Source: VRUE01 sp963704505 (GTDB lineage: Bacteria > Actinomycetota > Thermoleophilia > Solirubrobacterales > 70-9). From it: DNA of 64,000 bases. This document shows, piece by piece, positions 32,612 through 40,788 of the stretch (the first letter of the stretch is position 1; every line of letters starts with the position of its first letter). A program made the translations under genes and the position numbers. The stretch lies in the NCBI GenBank assembly GCA_963704505.1, contig OY969912.1:2232001-2296000 (forward strand). Reading direction: 5' to 3'. The notes below the pieces were generated by a model. It searched no databases. It was not told the DNA's origin and was given only the letters and a program-made list of their open reading frames with translations.

Positions 32612-33417
32612 TCCCTCAGGGTAGGCGCGAGCCCAGCGGATCGAGCCGCCTCGAGCCGCCGCTGTCGAATAACGAGCGCCGTCGCCTGCGCCACGAGCGC
32701 CGCCCCCAGGGCGGCCGAGAACGCCGCCGGGCCGCTGAGCGATTCGAGCGTCGCGGCGAGCACGAAGCAGAAGGCCGCGAAGCCGTAGAAGCCGATCAGG
32801 AAGTTGCGGAGCAGCACTCTGAGCTGGACGGTGCCCCCTTGGGCATGGGTGAAGACCGCCAGCACGCTGGTGATGATCGGGAATGGCGCCAGCAGCCCGC
32901 TGAGGCTCGGCCCGAGGGCGCTCGAGGCGGATGTGATCGCGACCACGAGGGCGAGCGCCGCGAGCGCCCGCGCGGGCAGGTCCCACCAGGGCGGCGTGGC
33001 GGCAGACAGCCGGGCTACCGGAGGGGCGGGCAGCAGGGCAAGGCCCGCCGCGAAGCTCACCCCGACCAGGATCAACGAAATCACGAGGGGAAGATCGAGC
33101 AGCTGCAGGAAGGCGACGCCGAGCAGGAAGGCGGCCCAGCCGGCAAGCAGGCTCGACAGCGGCCCGCGTCGTGGCGATGCCCTGCCGTAGACGACGACGA
33201 AGAGGGTCAGCGCCGCCAGGCCCAGCAGCGTTCCGGCGGCCGCCTCGGCCCCGAAGGCACGGCCATGGACGAGCGTCAGCACGACCAGGATCGGGCCGGC
33301 GACCATGGGCAGCCCGCCGAGCAGGCCGGCGATGGCAACGCCCCACCTGCGCCCGGCGAGCGTGACCGCGACCACGCAGGTAGGCGCCAGAAGCAGCTTC
33401 GCCAGTACGACCGCCAC
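32608..33417 (-). CDS. Multi-pass membrane protein of unknown function
   Basis: A 269-residue, very hydrophobic protein with about eight membrane segments and few charges except short loops. The N-terminal pattern AGRRWGVAIAGLLGGLPMVAGPI and a similar loop later (LLAPFPIITSVLAVF) suggest two related halves. I do not recognise the family. It starts at GTG 33417, 3 bp after the lipoprotein gene's stop, and its stop overlapped the original dinB start, so the ancestral operon was lipoprotein, membrane protein, dinB. The integrated element now ends that transcript. Confidence 0.75.
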   Translation of the reverse strand: MAVVLAKLLLAPTCVVAVTLAGRRWGVAIAGLLGGLPMVAGPILVVLTLVHGRAFGAEAAAGTLLGLAALTLFVVVYGRASPRRGPLSSLLAGWAAFLLGVAFLQLLDLPLVISLILVGVSFAAGLALLPAPPVARLSAATPPWWDLPARALAALALVVAITSASSALGPSLSGLLAPFPIITSVLAVFTHAQGGTVQLRVLLRNFLIGFYGFAAFCFVLAATLESLSGPAAFSAALGAALVAQATALVIRQRRLEAARSAGLAPTLRE

Positions 33418-33420
33418 GAC

Positions 33421-34221
33421 TCAGGGCCGGTTCGCGAGCGCCCGCTCGTGCATCTTGGTGAGCAGGTTGCGCTCGAGCGCGCGCGAGGCAGGGGTGGGAG
33501 CCGCGTTGACGGTGAGGGTGATCTGGGCGGTTCCGACGAGGAAATCCAGCAGATCGATGTGTATGGGGACCGCGTGGGATTCGAGTGGGTCCGCACTCGG
33601 CCGGTAGGCGACCGACTGTGAGAGATCCGGATGCACTGTCGTGATCGCGCTGAGCCGAAAGCCGAAGCTGAGGTCGACGCCGGGGAGGGGAGGGCGGAGG
33701 CGCCTGATCGAGACCCTGCTGACCTCGGTGTTCCCCGATCCGAGCCCTTCGATGACCGGCACGTAGACCCGGCGCATGCAGTCGGCGACCCGGCGCCCGC
33801 GCAGGATTCGCACGGCCTTCGCCGCTCCGCGCATGTCGCGCTGCACTTCGACCGACGACTGGATGCTGAGATAGGCGCCGGGCGTGGTCGCGGCGAATTC
33901 CGGCGATTCGTCCTCGGCCAAGGGCTTGTCCTCACCCTGACCCTCAAGGCCGAGGCAGCGTTCGAATTCTCGTTCGGACCGTCGTTCCCGCCTCGAGGGC
34001 CCGTCCCGGTCGTCGGCCTGTGGTTCGAGGTAGGGCACGTCGGAAGCGCGCAGGTTCACGGACCGCGCGTAGTCGGCGGCCTGAACCGATGCGGAGACCG
34101 GCGGCTTGTCGAAGGCGCCGACCGGAGCGTCGACCGTCCCGCACCCGGCTGTCGCGAACAGGCAGAGGGCTCCGGTCGCGACGACAGCGGCAAGCGGACG
34201 CAGCGGCCGGACCGGGCCCAT
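33421..34221 (-). CDS. Putative lipoprotein
   Basis: A 266-residue exported protein. Basic residues, a hydrophobic stretch (LRPLAAVVATGALCLFA) and TAGC (Cys about 26) make a lipobox, so the mature protein is probably membrane-anchored. The middle is charged; the C-terminal half is beta-rich (VPIHIDLLDFLVGTAQITLTVNA). Two further cysteines (ERCLGLEG and ADCMRRV) might form a disulfide. ATG 34221 is set by the signal peptide, with GGATGG about 7 nt upstream. No family recognised. It is divergent from the small gene at 34289. Confidence 0.78.
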   Translation of the reverse strand: MGPVRPLRPLAAVVATGALCLFATAGCGTVDAPVGAFDKPPVSASVQAADYARSVNLRASDVPYLEPQADDRDGPSRRERRSEREFERCLGLEGQGEDKPLAEDESPEFAATTPGAYLSIQSSVEVQRDMRGAAKAVRILRGRRVADCMRRVYVPVIEGLGSGNTEVSRVSIRRLRPPLPGVDLSFGFRLSAITTVHPDLSQSVAYRPSADPLESHAVPIHIDLLDFLVGTAQITLTVNAAPTPASRALERNLLTKMHERALANRP

Positions 34222-34288
34222 TCGGCACCATCCGCCTTCGCGTGCGCGTCTCTTAGTCAATTTCCCCCATCGCCCTAGACTTTCGAGC

Positions 34289-34591
34289 ATGGCATCCCCG
34301 GAGGCGAAGAATCTCGAGGCGATCTCGAAGGCGATCGACCAGCACAACGCGAACTGCCCGTTCCCGGCGGCCGAGGTGCGGATGAACCCCTTCGAGATCG
34401 AGCGCCTCGGTTGGGACCAGATCCGCGGCCTGCCGCTGCTCCCCGATCCCGAGCTGGGGACCGGGCGCTTCCGGATCGTCTGCTCACGAGACCTCGAGGA
34501 CGATGGTCTCGAGGAGACCGAGGCGGTCGGCCAGGAGGTCGAGGTCGCGACGGCGGTGCCGGCGACCACCTCGCCCTTCCCGGGCGATTAG
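34289..34591 (+). CDS. Small hypothetical protein
   Basis: A 100-residue soluble, acidic protein (MASPEAKNLEAISKAIDQHNANCPFPAAEVRMNPFEIERLGW). The pattern NPFEIERLGWDQIRGLPLLPDPELGTGRFRI suggests a compact fold that I do not recognise. Coding support is the strong third-position G/C bias and a natural start at ATG 34289; no Shine-Dalgarno is clear. It is convergent with ccdA, 19 bp away. Function unknown. Confidence 0.72.
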   Translation: MASPEAKNLEAISKAIDQHNANCPFPAAEVRMNPFEIERLGWDQIRGLPLLPDPELGTGRFRIVCSRDLEDDGLEETEAVGQEVEVATAVPATTSPFPGD

Positions 34592-34610
34592 CCCGCCGCG
34601 CGAGTCGGTC

Positions 34611-35369
34611 TCAGAAGTTCCAGAAGTCGAGGCCGGCGCCGGAAAGCCAACTCTGAGCTTCGTTGTTGAGCCTGGTCACCTGGTCGGTGAGAATCAGGAC
34701 GCCCATCGCGATCAGGATGATCCCGCCGATCGCGACGATCACCGGGTAGTGGCGCTTGATCACCGCGAAGGCCGTTGTCATCCGGGAGAAAGCCAGGGCG
34801 GTCAGGATGAAGGGGATCGCCAGGCCGGCCGAGTAGACGGCGAGCAGCAGTCCACCGCGCAGAGCCGAGCCGGTCAGCGAGGCAGCCGAGAGGATCGCCC
34901 CCAGGGTCGGGCCGATGCAGGGCGTCCAGGCAATCGCGAAGGCGGCGCCGGCGACGATCGGCCCGCCCTTGCCGGCGCGCTCGAGCAGGGCGTCGAAGTG
35001 CCACTCGCGATTGAGGCGGGTGACGAAGAGGGAGAGCACGAAGAGGACGCCCATCGTGATGATCAGGACCCCGGAGATCTTGGTCAGCAGATCCAGGTGG
35101 TCGCGCAGCGCCGAGCCGAGCGCGGTCGCGGTCAGGCCCAGAGAGATGAAGATCGCCGAGAAGCTGGCGACGAAGAGCATGCTCGGGCCGAGGACCCGCT
35201 TCCAGCCGGCGCTGTCGAGCTCGGCGGCGGAGACGCCGGTCACCGCTGAGAGGTAACCGGGGACCAGCGGCAGGACACAGGGGGAGAGGAAGGACACGAC
35301 GCCCGCCGCGAGGGCGGTGAAGATCCCGACACCGGCCGCCGGATCGCTGCTGATCTCGCCTATGAACAC
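34611..35369 (-). CDS. ccdA: Cytochrome c biogenesis protein CcdA
   Basis: A 252-residue membrane thiol-disulfide transporter with six helices. It carries reducing equivalents from cytoplasmic thioredoxin to extracytoplasmic thiol proteins. The two redox cysteines lie in the family motifs LSPCVLPLVPGYLSAVTG (about C31) and WTPCIGPTLGAIL (about C150). The start is ATG 35369. No cytochrome c maturation genes are adjacent. Functionally it fits with the VKOR/DsbA-like genes at 43.6-44.8 kb. Confidence 0.93.
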   Translation of the reverse strand: MFIGEISSDPAAGVGIFTALAAGVVSFLSPCVLPLVPGYLSAVTGVSAAELDSAGWKRVLGPSMLFVASFSAIFISLGLTATALGSALRDHLDLLTKISGVLIITMGVLFVLSLFVTRLNREWHFDALLERAGKGGPIVAGAAFAIAWTPCIGPTLGAILSAASLTGSALRGGLLLAVYSAGLAIPFILTALAFSRMTTAFAVIKRHYPVIVAIGGIILIAMGVLILTDQVTRLNNEAQSWLSGAGLDFWNF

Positions 35370-35440
35370 CGCCTCGAAGGCTACCCACGAGCCGCTGCCC
35401 GCGTGTCTGGCGCCGGGGCCGCCTGAGAGACTCGACCGCT

Positions 35441-36544
35441 GTGAGCCGGCCCGCGAACGCCGACCAGCAGCTATTCAATGCATCGGGGGCGATGCTGCGC
35501 CTGCGGGCCTCGCCGCTGCTGGCGATCGGGCCGGCGGCGCCGGGGCCGGCGCTGCGGCGCGGCTTCCTCGTCGCGATCCCGGTCGGCGCCGCGCTCCTGC
35601 TCGAGCTCGGGCTCTCCTCGCCGACCAAGGGCGCGATCGCGACCGGAGCACTGCTGGCCGGCTTCACAGGAATGGACGCCCCGGCCAGGGTGCGTGCCGG
35701 CTGGCAGGTCGTGGCGGCGCCGCTGATCGGCCTCGCCGCCGCGCTCGGGGTGTTGACCGGCTCCTCTCCGGCGCTCGCGATCCCGGCGATGGCGGTGGTC
35801 GGCGCCGCCGCCGGCTACTGCTTCTCGGTCTCGCTGCGGCTCTCGATCGCCGGCCTCTCGATCGCCCTCTCGCTGCTGATCGCCCAGGGGCTGCCGCTCG
35901 ACTCCGGCGACACACTCGCGGCGTTGCTGCTGGGGACCGCGGGCGGGATCGGCCAGGCCGCCTTCTCGCTGCTCGTGTTCGCGGCGGGGGACCGCGAGAG
36001 GGAGAGCGATGAGGAGGCCTGGAGCAGCTCTGCCGCGATCGCCGCGCTGCGGGCCGACTGGACGGTCCAGTCGTTGCCCGCGCGCCACGCCCTGCGCTTC
36101 GGCGCCGCCCTGGCGATCGGCGTCGCCGCCTACTGGCTGCTCGGCATGGAGAGCCACGGCTTCTGGATCCCGCTGACGATCCTCTTCGTGCTGCGGCCCG
36201 AGCAGGACGAGACCTTCAGGCGCCTGGTGCTGCGCGGGGTCGGCACCGCGGTCGGGCTCGTGGTCGCGACGGCACTCTCGTTCTGGCTGCACGACGACGG
36301 GGTCGCCCTGGCGATCGCCCTGACCCTCGCCACCGGGTTCGCCTACGGGCTGCTGACGGTCCAATACGCGCTCTTCACCGCGGCCATCACCACCTACGCG
36401 GTGCTGCTCGCCGACACCCTGGGGGAGCCGGCCATCGACGCCGCCGGCCAGCGAGCCGGCGCCACCGCGATCGGGATCCTGATCGCCGGCATGGCGTTCG
36501 TCCTCTGGCGCAATCCCGGTGACCGTGAGAAGCTTTTCCGATGA
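35441..36544 (+). CDS. FUSC-family membrane protein
   Basis: A 367-residue protein with two blocks of membrane helices (about 35-190 and 215-360) separated by a short charged segment (RERESDEEAW). This matches the FUSC/aromatic-acid-exporter-like fold; the second half has HGFWIPLTILFVLRPEQDETFRR, the conserved FUSC loop. Such proteins export small organic compounds or are of unknown role. The start is GTG 35441; the stop overlaps the next gene as ATGA, which puts an exporter and a secreted protein in one transcript. Confidence 0.86.
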   Translation: MSRPANADQQLFNASGAMLRLRASPLLAIGPAAPGPALRRGFLVAIPVGAALLLELGLSSPTKGAIATGALLAGFTGMDAPARVRAGWQVVAAPLIGLAAALGVLTGSSPALAIPAMAVVGAAAGYCFSVSLRLSIAGLSIALSLLIAQGLPLDSGDTLAALLLGTAGGIGQAAFSLLVFAAGDRERESDEEAWSSSAAIAALRADWTVQSLPARHALRFGAALAIGVAAYWLLGMESHGFWIPLTILFVLRPEQDETFRRLVLRGVGTAVGLVVATALSFWLHDDGVALAIALTLATGFAYGLLTVQYALFTAAITTYAVLLADTLGEPAIDAAGQRAGATAIGILIAGMAFVLWRNPGDREKLFR

Positions 36545-38562
36545 GAATTCGGCTCGCGCTTCCGCTCGCCGTACTTGCGCTCCTGGCGCTCGCCGGCCCT
36601 GCGCAGGCGGCGATCACGGTCGCCAACACCAACGACAGCGGCGCCGGCTCCCTGCGCCAGGCGGTGCTCGGTGCGCCGGCGGGCGAAACGATCAACCTCC
36701 CGGCGGGGACCTACACGTTGAGCTCGCCACTGGACATCGAAAAGAGCCTGACGATCGCCGGTAACGACGATGCCGACACGACGATCCGCGCAGGCGGCTC
36801 CTTTCGCGTCATCGAATTCATCGGCCCGCTCACTGCCACGGTCAGCGGCGTCACGGTCCGCGAAGGATCCTCCTCGAACCAGGGCGCCGGGATCTGGGCG
36901 GTCAAATCCGATCTGACCCTGCGGGGGGCGACGGTGGCGGCCAACAAAATCGACGCCGATGGTGGCGCAGGCGAAGCGGGCGGTTCCGCCGAGGGAGCCG
37001 GGCTCTGGGTCGCGGAAGGGTCACTTGCCCTCGACGAATCGAACGTCACGGGCAATATCGCCAGCGCAGCTGGAGGCTCCGGGAAAGAAGGGGGATCGGT
37101 CGAGGGCGGCGGGATCTGGGCAGCGGATGCTTCGGTGACGATCACCCACTCGACGATCCGCTCAAACGAGGCGCGCGCCCACGGCGGCGAAGGCGCCCCC
37201 GACCCCGCGCAGCGCGGCGGTTCGGTTGAGGGCGGCGGGATCTGGGTCGCCGAAGCGCCTCTCAGCCTCGTCGAAAGCGAAGTCGTCAGCAACGAAGCGC
37301 AGGCAATCGGCGGCCCGGGCTCGCACGGCGGGATCGTCGAGGGCGGCGGGGTCTGGTCGATCGGGCCACTGAACGTGACCGGCTCGACCCTGATCTGGAA
37401 CTCGGCAGACACCCGCGGCGGCCAGGGCCTCGAAACCCCCGAACAGGACGGCGGCAGCGGCGAGGGGGGCGCCCTCTGGGCGGTTCAGGAGAACAGCGAC
37501 TCGGCGAGCATCGTCGGCAGCGCGTTCTTGTACAACCGCGTCGACGGCAGTGCCGGCTTCGGGGGGTCCGCGGGCTACGCCGAGGGCGGGGCGATCTGGG
37601 AGGTTGGCGAAGAGACCTCGAAGATGGCGGTCGGGCGATCGACGATCGCCCAGAACAGCGTGCGAGCTGTCGGACCCGGGACAAACGGAGCCGCACAGGG
37701 TGGCGGCGTCTGGGCGGTCGGCGCTGACAGCTCTTCGGTCTCTCTGGTCGGGGTGACGCTCGCGGAAAATGCGATCGACGGGTCCCCCGACAGCCCCTCC
37801 GGGCCGAGTGGCGAAAATCTCTTTTGGTCCGACGCGGTGAGCGTCGGCGACACGATCATCGCCAACGGCAGCGAGACCTCCGCCCGTTTCAATTGCTCGG
37901 CGCCGTTGAAATCGTCTCGCGGGTTCAACCTCGAGACCGGCAGCGGCTGCGGCCTCACCGGCCCCGGTGACAAGGCCAACGCCAACCCGCTGCTGCAACC
38001 GCCGGGGAAGAACAGTGGGCCGACCGACACGATGGCGCTGCCGGCGAACAGCCCGGCGGTCGACCAAGGCGCCGCCCTCGGCCTCGCCACCGACCAGCGG
38101 GACATCCTCCGCCCGATCGACCTGCCGGCGATCCCCAACTCGTCGGCGCCGGGCGCAGACGGGGCGGACATCGGCGCTTACGAGCTGCAGCCGACGAACC
38201 AGTTCTCCCTCGACGCGCTTAAGCGGAACAAGAAGAAGGGAACGGCGACGATCAGCGTCGGGCTAAACAAGCCCGCCGGTGGGACGCTCGTCCTGACCGG
38301 CAACGGCCTCAAGCGGCAGACGGTCAAGGTCAACGGGCAGAGCACCTCCCTGAGCCTGAAAGTCATCCCCACAGGCAAGGGGAAGAAGGCGCTCAACCGC
38401 AAAAAGGGCAAGGGCAAGGCAAATAAGCGGAAGGTGCAGTTCTCCGTCACATACGCGCCCCCTGGCAACGCCCCGCGGGCGATCCCGCGGAAGGCCACCC
38501 TGGTCAAGAAGAAGCCCCACAAGCGGCACAAGAAGCGCCACCACCGCGTCGCCGCCCTGTAG
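36541..38562 (+). CDS. Secreted right-handed beta-helix protein (choice-of-anchor Q type)
   Basis: A 673-residue exported protein with signal peptide (1-23, AQA). Residues about 25-470 form a parallel beta-helix with repeated GGSVEGGGIWxAxxxVxIxxSTIxxN turns. A SPAVDQGAALGLATDQRD...GADIGAYE segment (about 500-545) is the choice-of-anchor Q signature. The last 120 residues are a Lys-rich beta domain (GGTLVLTGNGLKRQTVKVNG) ending in a His/Lys-rich tail. The same kind of basic tail occurs at 1.2 and 42.8 kb. Such proteins are surface adhesins or polysaccharide-binding proteins. GAA codons are common. Confidence 0.86.
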   Translation: MRIRLALPLAVLALLALAGPAQAAITVANTNDSGAGSLRQAVLGAPAGETINLPAGTYTLSSPLDIEKSLTIAGNDDADTTIRAGGSFRVIEFIGPLTATVSGVTVREGSSSNQGAGIWAVKSDLTLRGATVAANKIDADGGAGEAGGSAEGAGLWVAEGSLALDESNVTGNIASAAGGSGKEGGSVEGGGIWAADASVTITHSTIRSNEARAHGGEGAPDPAQRGGSVEGGGIWVAEAPLSLVESEVVSNEAQAIGGPGSHGGIVEGGGVWSIGPLNVTGSTLIWNSADTRGGQGLETPEQDGGSGEGGALWAVQENSDSASIVGSAFLYNRVDGSAGFGGSAGYAEGGAIWEVGEETSKMAVGRSTIAQNSVRAVGPGTNGAAQGGGVWAVGADSSSVSLVGVTLAENAIDGSPDSPSGPSGENLFWSDAVSVGDTIIANGSETSARFNCSAPLKSSRGFNLETGSGCGLTGPGDKANANPLLQPPGKNSGPTDTMALPANSPAVDQGAALGLATDQRDILRPIDLPAIPNSSAPGADGADIGAYELQPTNQFSLDALKRNKKKGTATISVGLNKPAGGTLVLTGNGLKRQTVKVNGQSTSLSLKVIPTGKGKKALNRKKGKGKANKRKVQFSVTYAPPGNAPRAIPRKATLVKKKPHKRHKKRHHRVAAL

Positions 38563-38627
38563 ATTTCCTGGCCAGCCAGCCAAACGCCGCCCGCGACAGA
38601 GGCGGCGCGAACTCAACAGGAGAGACT

Positions 38628-39821
38628 TTGAGCAACCGCACGTTCGTGATCGGGGTCGGGATGACCAAGTTCGAGAAGCCCGGCACCAAGGAGGGCGATT
38701 ACCCCGATTGGGCCAAGGAGGCGGGGGAGAAGGCGCTATCCGACGCGGGCATCCCCTACGAGGACGTCGAGCAGGCCTTCGCCGGCTACTGCTACGGCGA
38801 CTCGACCTACGGCCAGCGGGCGCTCTACCAGCTCGGCCTGACCGGAATCCCGGTCGTCAACGTCAACAACAACTGCTCGACCGGCTCGTCGGCGTTGTTC
38901 CTCGCCAGGCAGGCGGTCAAGGGCGGCCTCGCCGAGTGCGCGATGGCGATCGGCTTCGAGAAGATGGAGCCGGGCAGCCTCGGGGTCAAGTACACCGACC
39001 GCACCAACGCGCTCGACAAGCACGCCGGCCGCATGTTCGAGATCCGCGACCCGGAGGCCTCGCCGCCGGCACCGCAGATGTTCGGCAACGCGGGTCGCGA
39101 CCACATGGAGAAGTACGGCTCCAACCCCGACCACTACGCCTGGATCGGCTGGAAGAACCACAAGCACTCGGTCAACAACCCTTACGCCCAGTTCCAGGAC
39201 GAGTACTCGCTGGAGGACATCAAGGGCGCGCGGATGATCCATGACCCGCTGACCAAGCTCCAGTGCTCGCCGACCTCCGACGGCTCGGCCTGCGCGATCG
39301 TCGCCTCCGAGCGCTACGTCGACGACCACGACCTCTGGGGACAGGCGATCGAAATCGCCGGCCAGTCGATGGTCACCGACCTCAGCTCGACCTTCGACGA
39401 GGGCGCCGACTGCATGACGATCGTCGGCTCGGACATGTCGGCGCAGGCGGCACGCGAGGCCTACGAGGAGGCCGGGATCGCCGCCGACGAGGTCGACGTC
39501 TGCGAGCTGCACGACTGCTTCAGCGCCAACGAGCTGATCACGTACGAAGCGCTCGGCTTTGCCGCCGAGGGCGAGGCTCACAAGCTGGTCGAGGAAGAGG
39601 CGACGACCTACGGCGGCAAGGTCGTGGTCAATCCCTCCGGCGGCCTGATCTCGAAGGGGCACCCACTGGGCGCCACCGGGCTGGCGCAGTGCTCGGAGCT
39701 CAACTGGCAGTTGCGTGGGGAAGCCGACGCGCGCCAGGTCGAGGGCGCCCGGGTCGCCCTCCAGCACAACATCGGCCTCGGCGGCGCAGCCGTGGTCACC
39801 GTCTACAAGCCCCCGGCCTAG
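38628..39821 (+). CDS. Thiolase-family lipid-transfer protein (SCP-x/SCP2-thiolase type)
   Basis: A 397-residue thiolase-fold enzyme. The nucleophile region VNNNCSTGSSAL (C83), HDCFSANEL and KGHPLGATGLAQ (His near 344) are conserved. Overall length and the VIGVGMTKF start match the SCP2-type acyl-CoA thiolases used in lipid or sterol breakdown. The start is TTG 38628 with AGGAGA 6 nt upstream. The SDR gene 24 bp downstream is probably in the same operon, consistent with beta-oxidation-type chemistry. Substrate is not readable. Confidence 0.92.
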   Translation: MSNRTFVIGVGMTKFEKPGTKEGDYPDWAKEAGEKALSDAGIPYEDVEQAFAGYCYGDSTYGQRALYQLGLTGIPVVNVNNNCSTGSSALFLARQAVKGGLAECAMAIGFEKMEPGSLGVKYTDRTNALDKHAGRMFEIRDPEASPPAPQMFGNAGRDHMEKYGSNPDHYAWIGWKNHKHSVNNPYAQFQDEYSLEDIKGARMIHDPLTKLQCSPTSDGSACAIVASERYVDDHDLWGQAIEIAGQSMVTDLSSTFDEGADCMTIVGSDMSAQAAREAYEEAGIAADEVDVCELHDCFSANELITYEALGFAAEGEAHKLVEEEATTYGGKVVVNPSGGLISKGHPLGATGLAQCSELNWQLRGEADARQVEGARVALQHNIGLGGAAVVTVYKPPA

Positions 39822-39845
39822 AGCGCCGGGAAAAGGAGAAATCAG

Positions 39846-40724
39846 ATGGCGAAGACACGGATCCCGCTCAATGGCAAGGTGGTCGCGATCACCGGAGGCG
39901 CCAGGGGCATCGGCAAGGCGACCGCGACGGCACTGGTCCGCCGCGGCTGCCGTGTCGCGATCGGCGACATCGACCTCGCGCTCGCCGAGCAGACTGCCGC
40001 CGGCCTCGGCGGCGGCACGATCGCGCTGCCGGTCGACGTCACCGACCGGGCCTCGTTCACCGGCTTCCTCGACGAGGCCGAGCGCCAGCTCGGACCGCTC
40101 GGTGTGCTGATCAACAACGCCGGGATCATGCCGGTCACCAATCTCGTCGACGAGAGCGAGGAGTCGGTGCGCCGCCAGGTCGACATCAACCTGCACGGCG
40201 TGATCACCGGAACCCAGCTGGCGATCGAGCGGATGACCCCCCGCCACGCCGGGCATATCGTCAACATCGCCTCGCAGGCGGGCAAGGGCGGGCTGCCCGG
40301 GATCGCGACCTACTCGGCGACCAAGCACGCCGTGGTCGGCCTGACCGAATCGGTTCGCTGGGAGCTCCGCGGCAGCGGGATCGACCTCTCCTGCGTGATG
40401 CCGACGGTCGTCAACACGGAGCTGACCAGCGGCGTCGGCCAGCGCTTCGTCAAAGCGATCGAGGCCGAGGACGTCGCCGAGGCGATCGTCGAGGCGCTGG
40501 AAACCGGCCGCTACGACGTCTGGGTGCCGAAGGAGAACGCGTTCTTCTACACCTTCCTGAGCCTGATCCCGCGCCGAGTGCGTGAGGCGATCGGGCGGGC
40601 GATGAAGGTCGACAAGCTGATGACCGAGGTCGATCACGGGGCGCGCGGCGCCTACGAGGAGCGTGCCGCCGCTTCGGGGACCGGCGCCGCCGATGAGACG
40701 GCCAAGGAGCGCGAGGCCGCCTAG
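39846..40724 (+). CDS. Short-chain dehydrogenase/reductase
   Basis: A 292-residue NAD(P)-dependent oxidoreductase. Visible are TGGARGIG (16-23, cofactor loop), an acidic residue after beta-2 (IGDIDLA, suggesting NAD preference), NNAGIMP, and the catalytic Ser and YSATK pair (about 143-161). The C-terminus is extended with charged residues. AAAGGAGAA lies before the ATG. It follows the thiolase gene and may act on a hydroxy- or keto-acyl intermediate; this is inferred from context. Confidence 0.91.
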   Translation: MAKTRIPLNGKVVAITGGARGIGKATATALVRRGCRVAIGDIDLALAEQTAAGLGGGTIALPVDVTDRASFTGFLDEAERQLGPLGVLINNAGIMPVTNLVDESEESVRRQVDINLHGVITGTQLAIERMTPRHAGHIVNIASQAGKGGLPGIATYSATKHAVVGLTESVRWELRGSGIDLSCVMPTVVNTELTSGVGQRFVKAIEAEDVAEAIVEALETGRYDVWVPKENAFFYTFLSLIPRRVREAIGRAMKVDKLMTEVDHGARGAYEERAAASGTGAADETAKEREAA

Positions 40725-40788
40725 GGCCGCAGGGACGTTGGGCCTGGCCGAGCCCGCCTCGGCCGGGGGTCGCTAATGTCGTCCGCCG